Source: Infirmifilum lucidum
GTDB taxonomy: Archaea; Thermoproteota; Thermoprotei; Thermofilales; Thermofilaceae
Reading direction: 5' to 3'
Length of the DNA stretch: 64,000 nucleotides
Assembly: GCF_014876775.1 (NCBI RefSeq)
Contig: NZ_CP062310.1
Location: 1,031,699 to 1,095,698 of the forward strand
Within the stretch, counting starts at the first letter, position 1, and every line of letters begins with the position of its first letter. Under the pieces are notes generated by a model that worked only from the letters and a program-made list of their open reading frames with translations, did no database searches and was not told the origin of the DNA. Shown one piece after another: positions 9,881-18,697 of this stretch. A program made the translations under genes and the position numbers.

Positions 9881-10168
9881 GTGATGCTGAGATATGCGTG
9901 TATGGCCTCAAGAGACTACAAGTACGAGGTGCAGGTTGTAAAGCTCGAGAGAGCAATGCGCGTCGACAAATCTCTCGTAGAGCAACTAGAGAAGGCCCTC
10001 TCGAAGAAGATGATAAGTGGCATGAAAAAAGAGGCTGTAGAATGCCCCGTTCTCAAGAGTCAAGTATCTTTTCTTCAATGCTATGCTTGCCCGAACTTTG
10101 TGCGAAGAGTGCGGGGCGTTGTGTACTGCAGGGGGCTCCCCCTAGGGGGAGCTGGTAGGAATGCCTGA
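9881..10168 (+). CDS. Conserved archaeal small protein with C-terminal cysteine cluster
   Basis: Up to 95 residues. GTG 9881, ATG 9884 and ATG 9902 are alternative starts; the last gives MASRDYKYEVQVVKLER. The C-terminal third holds CPVLKSQVSFLQCYACPNF and a final Cys in RVRGVVYCRG, a possible four-cysteine metal site. The function is unknown to me. It overlaps the phosphatase start by 8 nt and is therefore probably co-translated with it. Confidence 0.65.
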   Translation: MMLRYACMASRDYKYEVQVVKLERAMRVDKSLVEQLEKALSKKMISGMKKEAVECPVLKSQVSFLQCYACPNFVRRVRGVVYCRGLPLGGAGRNA

Positions 10169-10997
10169 CTACACGAGGGTTTTCCAGGATTTTCTGCGCG
10201 AACGCAAGCCCCTCGAGGAGAGTATTCTCCTAGAGCTCATTGACGACGCCAGGAATGTCTTAAGGTCTGAAGGGCAGCTCCTGGAGATCGACGGTGACGA
10301 TATCCTGGTTGTCGGAGATACCCACGGGGATATCGACGTTACGGCTAGTGCTCTACAGAGTGACGCCGAGATAAAACTTTTTCTCGGGGACTATGTCGAC
10401 AGGGGTCCCTACCAAATTGAGAACATAGAGCTACTCCTACTGGCTAAAGTTTCCTCACCTGATAGAGTGTTCCTACTCAGGGGTAACCACGAATCGGAGG
10501 AGATGAACATGGAGTACGGCTTTTACTCCCGGGTCGAGAGTACGTACGGACGAGTCGTCTACGGGGAATTTAAGAACCTCTATACGTTTCTGAGCCTAGC
10601 GGCCGTAGTCAATCAGAGAATCTTCGCTGTTCACGGTGGAATAGCGAAAGGTCTCTATTCACTATCACAGGTCAAGAGCATCCCGAAGGGTCAGGAATTC
10701 TTAGACGATATCGCACTCCAAATGTTGTGGAATGATCCAAGCGAAGATGTCGAGGAATTCGCTCCGAGCTTCAGGGGGTGGGGGATCTACCTCTACGGCT
10801 GGAAGCCCGTGAAAGAGTTCCTGCGGATCAATAACCTCGAGATGATAATTAGGGCGCACGAGCCTTTCCCAGAGGGGTTTAAGTGGTTCTTTAACGGAAA
10901 ACTCTTAAGCATATTTAGCTGTAGCTTCTACCCCATAGAGAGGCCTTTTGCCGCGAGAATCAGGAGAGAGAAAATAGAGGTTGAGCCTCTACTCTGA
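10161..10997 (+). CDS. PPP-family serine/threonine protein phosphatase
   Basis: Metal-dependent phosphatase of 278 residues with all signature motifs in order: GDTHGD, GDYVDRG, RGNHESEEMN and HGGI, then the late HEPF histidine. PP1-like archaeal members of this family dephosphorylate Ser/Thr residues; the target here is unknown. ATG 10161 lies inside the upstream small gene. The stop is 4 bp from the end of convergent nrdD. Confidence 0.93.
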   Translation: MPDYTRVFQDFLRERKPLEESILLELIDDARNVLRSEGQLLEIDGDDILVVGDTHGDIDVTASALQSDAEIKLFLGDYVDRGPYQIENIELLLLAKVSSPDRVFLLRGNHESEEMNMEYGFYSRVESTYGRVVYGEFKNLYTFLSLAAVVNQRIFAVHGGIAKGLYSLSQVKSIPKGQEFLDDIALQMLWNDPSEDVEEFAPSFRGWGIYLYGWKPVKEFLRINNLEMIIRAHEPFPEGFKWFFNGKLLSIFSCSFYPIERPFAARIRREKIEVEPLL

Positions 10998-11000
10998 GGA

Positions 11001-12914
11001 CTAGTAGGTTACCCTCAGTTTGAACTCTGCCTTCTTGCCCGGGTTCCAGTTGCTCACTGGGCGGTAGTAACCTACAATGCGGCTCCAGTGCTCGAGGTTA
11101 CTGCTCCCGCAGTGAGGGCATGCATCAAGGTAGCCTGTAACACTCCTGCCACACTTCTTACAGACTGTTATCGTAGGAGTTATGCTGAAGTAGACTACTT
11201 TAGTGTTCGTTACTATGCGGTAGATAAGGTTCTTGAGGGCTTTGGGATCCGGCTGCTCGTGCAGGAACAGGTGCATCATTACACCCCCAGTGAATTCCTG
11301 CTGTACTTCTCCCTCCCAAACTGCCCTCTGGTATATGGGCACGTCAGCATAGTAGGGTACTACGCTGTTGCTGTAGAATGGGCTCTGGCCGTCAGACGGT
11401 ATAAGTAGTTCGCCCCGCCTGTAATCCTCCCTGAACATCTCCATGTCTAGTTTAGCCAGTTTATAGCCTGTACTTTCACCTGGAACCTCCTCGACATTAT
11501 AGAGGTATCCATCTCTCTCCTCAAACTCCTCGGCGTACCTCCTTATCAGCGAGACCATTCTCTTCTCGATGCTTATGGCATCTGCCATCTCCCTCCGAGA
11601 ACCTTCAAACCAGAGTTTCGGATTCCTCATGAAGTTAGCTGCCGCCTCTGGGAGACCTATCACTCCGATAGTGTTAAAGTGGTGGTTGAAGTGGCCAAGG
11701 TACGTTTTCGTGAGAGGCATAAGCCCAGCTCCAAGCGTCTCCTTGTATCTCTCGCGCCACGCAAGCAGGACTTTCCTCGTGCTCTCCAAAAGCGACGTCA
11801 GCAACTCCTCAAAGGAGCCCCACTCTCCTCTGCTGAGGTAAGCTAGCCTAGGTAAATTGAGCGTCACGACTCCAATGCTACCAGTCGCGTCTGGTAGGGC
11901 CCATATGCCGTAAGTCCTGGAGTTCTCTCTAGACTTCAGGAACCTCTCCAGAGCATCCTCCTGTGAGGCCCTGTCAAGCCGGAGCGTAAACACGCCGTTG
12001 CTCTTTGAAACAACATGGTTAACGTCTATAGTGAGCCTGCAACACATAGCGTAAAGTGCCTCAACGTTGCTCGAGTACCCGTTCAGTAGGTACGCCGAAC
12101 CCTTCTTGGCAAGAGTCTCGAATATTAGGTCTGAGAGCTCACCCCATCTCCTGCCATTCCAGTCGAAGTTCTTCGTAAGCATCAGCGTTGGTATGGGGAA
12201 TGTGAAAGGCTGGCCTACGGCATCTCCTTCAGAGTAGAGCTGGAAGAGAGCCCTGCCGACAATAATTGCCTCCTCTACGTAGTCCCCGAGTTTACCTACA
12301 CGCTTGCCGCCTACTAGTGCCTCCCCCTCAAGCATGTCTTTGCTCGTGTCGAACACCAGAGTTATGTTCGTGAAGGGGCTCTGGTACCCCGCTCTAGCCG
12401 GGTAGTTAAGCTCGAAGAGCATGCCCTGCAGGGTCTGCTTCACCCTAGTGAAGTCCAGTTTATCATGCTCCACAAAGGGCGCAACGTACAGGTCAAACGC
12501 GCTTACTGCCTGAGCGCCTGTCCACTCCTGCGCTCCCATAAAGAAGAAGTTTACAAGGTGTGCTACTGCTGTGTCAAAGTGCCTAGCTGGGGCAGATATG
12601 ATGGTTGGCGTTTTAAGCCCAAGCTGGAGGATCCTTTTGAAACTCCACCCGGCACAGTAAGGTATCCAAAGGCTATCAGGGAGCTTGTGTATATGTATAT
12701 CGCCCCTGAAGTGCTGTTCAACTGCAGTAGGCGGGAGGTAGCTCTTTAGCACCTGAGGGGTCTCAACGAGTTTCTCAAAAATATAGTTTCTAAAATTACT
12801 GTAGCTCACGTTGTGGTTAGCGTTCTCGTGTTTCTCCCAGTCGAGATCTGCGAGATACTTTCTCTCAAGTGCTTTTATCTCGTTTTCTTGTTTTGCTGAC
12901 AGAGGGGTAGCCAT
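11001..12914 (-). CDS. nrdD: Anaerobic ribonucleoside-triphosphate reductase NrdD
   Basis: Glycyl-radical enzyme that makes deoxynucleotides without oxygen. The 637 residues contain the ten-stranded barrel core (for example TNITLVFDTSK), a C-terminal four-cysteine zinc site (CKKC...CPHC) and the glycyl-radical segment RIVGYYRPVSNWN with the radical Gly. There is no ATP-cone domain at the N-terminus. I chose ATG 12914 over ATG 12938 because a TATA-like ATTATAAGC (minus strand, about 12944-12957) would place the transcript start near 12925. The activase nrdG is not in the window. Confidence 0.93.
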   Translation of the reverse strand: MATPLSAKQENEIKALERKYLADLDWEKHENANHNVSYSNFRNYIFEKLVETPQVLKSYLPPTAVEQHFRGDIHIHKLPDSLWIPYCAGWSFKRILQLGLKTPTIISAPARHFDTAVAHLVNFFFMGAQEWTGAQAVSAFDLYVAPFVEHDKLDFTRVKQTLQGMLFELNYPARAGYQSPFTNITLVFDTSKDMLEGEALVGGKRVGKLGDYVEEAIIVGRALFQLYSEGDAVGQPFTFPIPTLMLTKNFDWNGRRWGELSDLIFETLAKKGSAYLLNGYSSNVEALYAMCCRLTIDVNHVVSKSNGVFTLRLDRASQEDALERFLKSRENSRTYGIWALPDATGSIGVVTLNLPRLAYLSRGEWGSFEELLTSLLESTRKVLLAWRERYKETLGAGLMPLTKTYLGHFNHHFNTIGVIGLPEAAANFMRNPKLWFEGSRREMADAISIEKRMVSLIRRYAEEFEERDGYLYNVEEVPGESTGYKLAKLDMEMFREDYRRGELLIPSDGQSPFYSNSVVPYYADVPIYQRAVWEGEVQQEFTGGVMMHLFLHEQPDPKALKNLIYRIVTNTKVVYFSITPTITVCKKCGRSVTGYLDACPHCGSSNLEHWSRIVGYYRPVSNWNPGKKAEFKLRVTY

Positions 12915-13011
12915 AGATAGTCTACCTGAGGAGAGCATCGAAGAAGCTTATAATCGGAATTGCGAGCACTGTGAAAGTGATCTTTTTTGTTTATTTTCTA
13001 TTTACATCTTT

Positions 13012-13090
13012 TGTAATATTAATTACACCAAATAATGCACTTGTCATTGGTTAAATTGCTATGTGTAATTCAGATTTTGTTCTATTACAC
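13012..13090. promoter_or_regulatory. Paired GTGTAAT/ATTACAC inverted repeats (candidate operators)
   Basis: Two dyads share one half-site. The first is TGTAAT (13012-13017), 4-bp spacer, ATTACA (13022-13027). The second is GTGTAAT (13063-13069), 14-bp spacer, ATTACAC (13084-13090). They sit in the A/T-rich 220-bp gap between divergent nrdD and the acyl-CoA synthetase gene. Both lie upstream of the probable TATA boxes of the two genes, so an activator or shared regulator is as plausible as a repressor. Bacterial NrdR boxes are not implied. Confidence 0.45.
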
Positions 13091-13191
13091 GTTTGTAGAG
13101 GGTGTTATCTTTCTCAATAATTGATTTATTTCACGTGCTAGAAGTAAATATTTTTTAACATATGCCAGTGTATACACTGGATGCAGGAAGC

Positions 13192-14700
13192 ATGACTAGC
13201 AGTTTAAAACCACTCTTTGAGCCTAAAGGGGTAGCTGTTATTGGCGCATCACGCGAAGAGGATAAACCCGGTCACATAATACTGAAACACCTACTCGAGA
13301 ACTACAACAGGGGGATTCTCAAGGCCCCTGTTTACCCTGTCAATCCAAACGCAGACGCTATTCTAGGCGTAAAAGTCTACAAGAGCGTGAAAGACCTCCC
13401 ACCCGAAGTCGACCTTGCCGTGGTAGTCGTCCCAGCTAGGATAGTCCCGCAGGTTGTACGGGAACTCGGCGAGAGAGGAGTAAAAGCCGCAGTAGTTATT
13501 TCCTCGGGGTTCAGTGAGATAGGTAGGCATGACTTGGAGGAGGAGCTTGTACGAGAGGCCAGTAGAGGCGGCGTCAGGGTGTTGGGGCCCAACTGTATAG
13601 GTGTATTCTCGCCGTGGAGTGGTGTCGACACGATATTCCTGCCTTACTACAAGAAGCTGAGAGATGGGCGTGAAGTCCTGAGCACACCCAGGCCCCCAAA
13701 GGGTCATGTGGCTCTAATTTCTCAAAGCGGGGCTGTTGGAACAGCTGCCCTGGACTACATGTCTGGCGAGAAAATCGGGCTGTCGTACTTTTTCAGTGTC
13801 GGGAACAAGGCTGACGTGGACGAAGTAGACCTTCTCCAAGAGCTCGAGGGGGATGCTAATACATGGGTTATCCTCCTCTACCTTGAGAGTATAAAGAGAG
13901 GGAGAGAGTTCATTGGAGTTGCCGAGAGAGTGGCCCAAAGCAAACCAATTGTAGCCCTAAAAGCCGGGCGTACGCAGGCTGGAAGGCGCGCCGCCGCTTC
14001 CCACACGGCCTCCCTCGCCGGGGTAGACGAAGTATACGAGGCTGCCTTCAGGAGAGCTGGAGTTATACGGGCCCACGATATTGAAGAACTCTTCGACTTC
14101 GCAAAGGCTTTTGTAAGCCAGCCACCACCCTCCGGATCCAGGGTTGCCATCGTAACTGATGGCGGTGGCGCTGGAGTCATGGCCACGGACATGGCTGAGA
14201 CTCTTGGACTACAAGTCCCAGAGTTGACCGGGGAAGCCCGTGATAAACTTGAAGACCTCAGGAGGAGGGGTGTTCTTCCGGAGTTCTCGCAAGTATCAAA
14301 CCCTGTAGACCTTACTGGCTCTGCTACGAGCGAAATGTTCGTGGAGGCAACGAGGGTACTGCTGGAGAGCGACGAGATCGACGCTATTGCTGTGCTCGCT
14401 CTCCACCAGGTTCCGGGTATTCCGGATCCTCTAGACTTAGCGCGGAAAATCTCCGAGCTGGCAAGCAACTACTCTAAGCCTCTCGTTGCCGTTGATACAG
14501 GTTGGAGTGAGATGGCAGTCTTAGAGCGGGAGGAATTCGACATGAACGGTATACCATCGTACCCAACCCCCGAGAGAGCAGTTAAAGCTCTCTGGGCTTT
14601 GTACAAGTACGGGGAGTTCTTGAGGAAAAAGGGAGTGTTCTCGAGGTACATGGAAGAGTTCCTAGAGAGAAAGAGGCGGAAATATGTTAACTACAAGTAA
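13192..14700 (+). CDS. ADP-forming acyl-CoA synthetase, alpha-subunit type
   Basis: NDP-forming acyl-CoA synthetase alpha-type protein. It interconverts acyl-CoA, ADP and phosphate with acid, ATP and CoA, the archaeal route to ATP from acetyl-CoA or related thioesters. The 502 residues have a CoA-binding Rossmann domain (GVAVIGAS), a succinyl-CoA-synthetase-like ligase domain (LISQSGAVG) and the phospho-histidine loop SHTASLAG. The ATP-grasp beta subunit is absent here and must be encoded elsewhere. ATG 13192 is preferred over ATG 13162 because the AAATATTTTTTAA box (13147-13158) fits a start near 13178. Substrate range is not predictable. Confidence 0.88.
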   Translation: MTSSLKPLFEPKGVAVIGASREEDKPGHIILKHLLENYNRGILKAPVYPVNPNADAILGVKVYKSVKDLPPEVDLAVVVVPARIVPQVVRELGERGVKAAVVISSGFSEIGRHDLEEELVREASRGGVRVLGPNCIGVFSPWSGVDTIFLPYYKKLRDGREVLSTPRPPKGHVALISQSGAVGTAALDYMSGEKIGLSYFFSVGNKADVDEVDLLQELEGDANTWVILLYLESIKRGREFIGVAERVAQSKPIVALKAGRTQAGRRAAASHTASLAGVDEVYEAAFRRAGVIRAHDIEELFDFAKAFVSQPPPSGSRVAIVTDGGGAGVMATDMAETLGLQVPELTGEARDKLEDLRRRGVLPEFSQVSNPVDLTGSATSEMFVEATRVLLESDEIDAIAVLALHQVPGIPDPLDLARKISELASNYSKPLVAVDTGWSEMAVLEREEFDMNGIPSYPTPERAVKALWALYKYGEFLRKKGVFSRYMEEFLERKRRKYVNYK

Positions 14701-14767
14701 TATGTATCATTTTTTATATACCCCAACAATTTTATATTACTAGCCTGGACTAAAACCGTGATACGAA

Positions 14768-17596
14768 TTGATAACGCCAGAAGCCATTCAGAGATTCAGA
14801 GTAGCCGTTCCCTCAGAGCACGAGGTTAGCCTTCTAGACGCCCTAGCAGTTGTTGGGAATGTTCACTTAGAGACACCTTTTGAGGCCAGGAGCATCCTGC
14901 CGCCCCTCTTGGTTGACGTCCTCGAGGGCAAAATCACGCCGCAGGTACTAAACATCGACGAAGCACTCGAGGTCTCGAGAAAGGTCTTAAGGCCTGACGA
15001 CATATTGCTAAGGAAAGTAGAGGAAAAAGTAGAGGAATACAAACACTTGCAGAAACTGAAGAGGCTCGCAGAGCGGCTATATGAGGTAGGCGTGTCGCCT
15101 GAAGACATAGGAAGAGAGAAACTAGGCCTCCGAACAGATTTACTTATCGTTTTGGACGAAAACCTGGTTGATGCGACAACATCACTGCTTTCACTGGGAG
15201 CAATCATCCGCCGGGCAAGGATCTCCGGGTTTGAACACGCGTTGCTCACGATATACAAGCGTGAACTAGAGGCGAAAGTCAATGAGTTAAAGTCTGTATA
15301 CGCAAAGAAGTTTGAGCTGCCTCCCTGGTTCTTTGACAAACCTGAAACCGTGCTCAAAAGGATAGATGAAGAGGAGCTGAGTGTAAGGAAAGAACTACAC
15401 AGCCTACTCATAGAGGTGGCAGGGGTTCTCCGGGACGCTGTCGAATTTGAGAAAGCCTCGCGGCAAGAGATAATAGGCAACGCCTACCGGGCAGTTAGAG
15501 AGCTTCGCCAGAAAAAGGAGCTCGTCAGGGAGGTACTTTACACCATAGCTTCACTTAAGTTAGCATACAAGGTATGCAAGGAAAATTCCTTCCAGCTCAC
15601 TAGAATAGGCCTTAGCAAGGAGTACTGCTCCTTTGTTCAGTCAATCATGAAGGAGGACATATTACCTCAACGCGACCTTGAAAGGATATTGTCGTCTCCT
15701 CCTTTGAAGAGAAATGCGCAGCAGCTCCTAGAAGATATCCTAGTTTTCTACAAGTACCTCGGTGTTAAAGAGCTATTGAACAGGGCTTCATCGAGACCTC
15801 TAGAGGCCAGCGGAAAACTCCTCATTGCCTATGGGGAGGAGGATTTGCAGAGCTTCTGCACCGAGGACACAAGCAAAGTGTATGGAGCGGCTATAGTCAC
15901 CACGGGAGAAGTGGGCTGGGGCTTCGGGTGCGTTCTAGTAGCACCTGAAGTCATCGCTGAGAGCCTAGCTAACGTGATGAAATCCCGGTATGGAGCACTT
16001 GTATTCACATCTGATGGCAGCGCTGGCGAGCTAAGCGACCTGGCACAGGATGTAGATAGACGGAAGCGGGCTATCAGGAACTCGATCATAGCTAAAGTCA
16101 TTGTGGCTGGACTGATGCACTACGAGGTTAGCTTGGAGAGGGTCGCCGACCAGCTTGGCGATAGGAACATAGCCGAACTTGCGCGCCTATTTAGGGAGGC
16201 ATTTGAAGTTACACCTCCCAGGCCGCTACCCCAAGAGGAGAGGTTTACATTCCTCAGGAACCTTATCAGTAGCGTCGACGGTGTAGTTGAAGACCTCAAG
16301 CACTTAAGCGAGGAGGTTAGGAACATCCTCGAGCTGCCCTCCGAGGAGATGATGCAGAAGATTGACATGCAGCTAGTGATTATTCGAGACATTCTGAGGA
16401 AGATAGAGGAGTACGTCTCGTATGAGCAGACTCTAGAGGCTATGTACCGTGCACAGCCCCTGCTCAGCGAGGTCAGAGTCTTTAGGAGCAGGAGGATAAC
16501 AATAGCTGAAGGGTACGTACCTGCAAGGTACAGCGAGGTTTTAGAACAGGAACTCCTACGACGTGTTCCTCGAATACTTTACTTTAAGCTTGAAAAAATT
16601 CCGAGAAAGGAGAGAGCTCCTACCTTCATAGAGGCGAAGGGTCTACGGAGATACCTGTATAAACTCACCTTGATGCGAGGCACGCCTGCATACTGGGAGG
16701 TAGATCCCACACTGATATTTACCGCCCTCTTCACGATAATGTACGGCATGATGTTCGGCGACATTGGCCAGGGCTTACTGCTAATGCTCTTTGGCTTGTG
16801 GCTGCTCAAGACGAAATACCCCCTACTGGGAATCAGCCGTGAAGGCGCGAGTACCCTCGGAGCACTGGCCACGCTCGCCGGGATTTCCAGCACGTTCTTC
16901 GGGGCTCTTTACGGCTTCATGTTCTTCTTAATACAGCTCAGTAGCCCGGTTATCAGTCCTATCCACGATGTGTACGGTATAATCTCGGTAGCACTGTGGT
17001 TTGGAGTAGCGCAACTATTACTCGCAATGACGCTCAACGTCATCAACCTCGTAAGGTTCGGCGACATCGCTGGTGCGCTGTTCAGCGGGATGGGGGGCAT
17101 GGGTATTTTATTCTATTCATCAGGCGTCATAATAGCCTACAAGCTGGCTTCTAGCGGCTTTAACTTCGGAGCTCTAAGTTCGCCCGACGCTTCCTTGCTT
17201 CTGTGGCTTATCGTAGGGTCGCTGATCGCAGTTTTGGGCTTCGGCTTCTACGAGGCGAGATCCACCGGGCACAGAGAAAAGTTCATGCATGCAATGTCAG
17301 AGGTCATTGAGATGATAATAGCGTTCCCAGCCAACTCTCTCTCCTATATACGTCTCGCCGCCTTTGCTATGGCTCACGAAGCTTTTGGAATACTAGGTGA
17401 GAACATGGCGCACTTTGCCGGCTGGGCAGCGAGCTACCTGGTGGCAAACCTCTTGGTTCTAGCAATAGAGGCTCTAGCCGTAGGCATTCAAGCAATGAGG
17501 CTAACCTACTACGAGTTCTCGACGAAATTCTTCAAGGGAGAGGGCATAGAGTTTAAGCCGGTAGTTCAGGCAGTTGAGGTGTCAGGGAGGAGATAA
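14768..17596 (+). CDS. atpI: A-type ATP synthase membrane subunit I (a-type), unusually long
   Basis: Membrane stator subunit that forms the ion half-channels. The first 650 or so residues are soluble and rich in coiled-coil segments (peripheral stalk attachment). The rest has about seven membrane spans. The conserved arginine lies in SYIRLAAFAMAHE near residue 865. At 942 residues it is longer than the 600-720 usual for archaeal I subunits; the extra length is in the soluble half. TTG start at 14768; TATA-like tracts at 14711-14720 and 14731-14738. It precedes atpK and is separated from the A-B-D-C block by 10 kb. Confidence 0.92.
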   Translation: MITPEAIQRFRVAVPSEHEVSLLDALAVVGNVHLETPFEARSILPPLLVDVLEGKITPQVLNIDEALEVSRKVLRPDDILLRKVEEKVEEYKHLQKLKRLAERLYEVGVSPEDIGREKLGLRTDLLIVLDENLVDATTSLLSLGAIIRRARISGFEHALLTIYKRELEAKVNELKSVYAKKFELPPWFFDKPETVLKRIDEEELSVRKELHSLLIEVAGVLRDAVEFEKASRQEIIGNAYRAVRELRQKKELVREVLYTIASLKLAYKVCKENSFQLTRIGLSKEYCSFVQSIMKEDILPQRDLERILSSPPLKRNAQQLLEDILVFYKYLGVKELLNRASSRPLEASGKLLIAYGEEDLQSFCTEDTSKVYGAAIVTTGEVGWGFGCVLVAPEVIAESLANVMKSRYGALVFTSDGSAGELSDLAQDVDRRKRAIRNSIIAKVIVAGLMHYEVSLERVADQLGDRNIAELARLFREAFEVTPPRPLPQEERFTFLRNLISSVDGVVEDLKHLSEEVRNILELPSEEMMQKIDMQLVIIRDILRKIEEYVSYEQTLEAMYRAQPLLSEVRVFRSRRITIAEGYVPARYSEVLEQELLRRVPRILYFKLEKIPRKERAPTFIEAKGLRRYLYKLTLMRGTPAYWEVDPTLIFTALFTIMYGMMFGDIGQGLLLMLFGLWLLKTKYPLLGISREGASTLGALATLAGISSTFFGALYGFMFFLIQLSSPVISPIHDVYGIISVALWFGVAQLLLAMTLNVINLVRFGDIAGALFSGMGGMGILFYSSGVIIAYKLASSGFNFGALSSPDASLLLWLIVGSLIAVLGFGFYEARSTGHREKFMHAMSEVIEMIIAFPANSLSYIRLAAFAMAHEAFGILGENMAHFAGWAASYLVANLLVLAIEALAVGIQAMRLTYYEFSTKFFKGEGIEFKPVVQAVEVSGRR

Positions 17597-17600
17597 TATT

Positions 17601-17608
17601 TTTATATA
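17601..17608 (+). promoter_or_regulatory. TATA-like box upstream of atpK
   Basis: TTTATATA in the 35-bp gap between atpI and atpK. Spacing gives a start almost at ATG 17632, so atpK may have its own promoter and be made in excess over atpI, as needed for a multi-copy ring. The GGTGGTG before the ATG also allows translation from the longer atpI-atpK transcript. Confidence 0.45.
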
Positions 17609-17631
17609 CGATTAAAAAAGGTGGTGTCGTT

Positions 17632-17985
17632 ATGAAGGGAAAAAAAGTGCTGATTGTACTGCTTGCAGCTAACGTTGCAATGCTCCTGGCGTCAATATCT
17701 GTCCTAGCTTCCGCGGCAACAAGAATTCTCCAGCCAGCTTCACCAGCAGCAGAAGCACGCGCACTGGATCTACCAGGCGCCATAGCTCTACTAGCGGGTG
17801 CCATAGCCGTTGCTGGGTCTACCCTGGCCTCTGGTATAGCCTTGAGAGGAGTTGCCACCGCGGGGTTTGCCGCTGCCGCCGAGAAACCGGAGCTAACAAC
17901 GTGGATGCTTATAATGGGCGGCTTAGCCGAGGGTATAGCGGTCTACGGCCTACTCCTAGCCATACTAATACTAGGCAGGATCTAA
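17632..17985 (+). CDS. atpK: A-type ATP synthase rotor proteolipid (subunit K/c)
   Basis: Rotor-ring proteolipid of 117 residues. An N-terminal hydrophobic segment (residues 5-30, cleavable or not) is followed by a linker with Pro/Ala, then two membrane helices. The ion-binding glutamate is in GGLAEGIAVYGLL of the last helix; the first hairpin helix is rich in Gly/Ala (GAIAVAGSTLASGIALRG). It follows atpI and ends in an A/T-rich region (18000-18020). Confidence 0.92.
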   Translation: MKGKKVLIVLLAANVAMLLASISVLASAATRILQPASPAAEARALDLPGAIALLAGAIAVAGSTLASGIALRGVATAGFAAAAEKPELTTWMLIMGGLAEGIAVYGLLLAILILGRI

Positions 17986-18082
17986 CAGACACAATAAAAA
18001 GTAAATTTAATACTTAATTACTCTTTGTCCTGCAGCACAGCATCGTTCTCTCTCCAACGGGCAAGGGTTCAGGAAATGAGAA

Positions 18083-18334
18083 CTAGACAATATTTACCTC
18101 TGATCCCAAGGCAATGCCCGGGAGCTGCCTCCTAAAGTACGCGATGAACCGTGTACCCCTATTCCCATGCTTTCTCACTATTTTCCCGATGAACTTCTTC
18201 CCCTTAGGATGCACCCAGACAACCTTCCTTCCTATCAACTGGTGCAGGTTCACGGGGTTCTCCACCTCTATTATTACTTGCCTCGGATAGTACCGCTTTC
18301 TCCCAAGCCTGAACGAGAGTATCCAACCCCTCAC
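18083..18334 (-). CDS. rpl35ae: 50S ribosomal protein eL33 (L35Ae)
   Basis: Archaeal/eukaryotic-type large-subunit protein of 83 residues. It is recognised by the beta-barrel sequence with KVVWVHPKGKKFIGKIVRKHG and the conserved C-terminal GTRFIAYFRRQLPGIALGS. Very basic. GTG start at 18334. It stands alone, 100 bp from the cysteine-rich gene on the same strand. Confidence 0.93.
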   Translation of the reverse strand: MRGWILSFRLGRKRYYPRQVIIEVENPVNLHQLIGRKVVWVHPKGKKFIGKIVRKHGNRGTRFIAYFRRQLPGIALGSEVNIV

Positions 18335-18433
18335 CGGGCCTCACCGTAAACCAAGTATTACTTGTTATAGAGGAAAAATTTTACGCCAGGAATAAGGGTC
18401 AGAAAAGAGAATCCTGAGGTTGGAGGCCTAATG

Positions 18434-18658
18434 CTAAACCGTTGCCTCGCATATGTCGTGGCATCTTGCCTCAATAGCGTTGCATATACGGTTACAGGCG
18501 TCTGCGCTCCTGCTACAGCACTCTTCACATGCCTCAGCGCATGCGGCCTGCTCCTGAGCTTCGCAGTTCTCGATGCACTCAGAGGTCAAGTTGTTACAAC
18601 GGGCGTTGCACTCTTCAACGATCTCATCACATATTATAGAGCACTCTTCCCTGTTCAT
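18434..18658 (-). CDS. Cysteine-ladder helical miniprotein (74 aa, 14 Cys)
   Basis: Not a family I can name. The 14 cysteines are at residues 6, 10, 17, 21, 28, 32, 40, 44, 47, 48, 55, 59, 66 and 70: CX3C pairs repeated every 11 residues on two acidic, helix-favouring segments. The pattern is symmetric about residue 38, so a helical hairpin would put CX3C 6/10 opposite 66/70, 17/21 opposite 55/59, and 28/32 opposite 44/48. This resembles the twin-CX3C fold of small Tims or alpha-hairpinins extended to three rungs, or a metal-loading helix of the Csp/DUF326 sort. No signal peptide. ATG 18658 follows GGTAGGGATA, with a CATAAAAG box upstream. Confidence 0.7.
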   Translation of the reverse strand: MNREECSIICDEIVEECNARCNNLTSECIENCEAQEQAACAEACEECCSRSADACNRICNAIEARCHDICEATV

Positions 18659-18697
18659 TATCCCTACCGTGAAATCGTGACTTTTATGTTTTCCATG

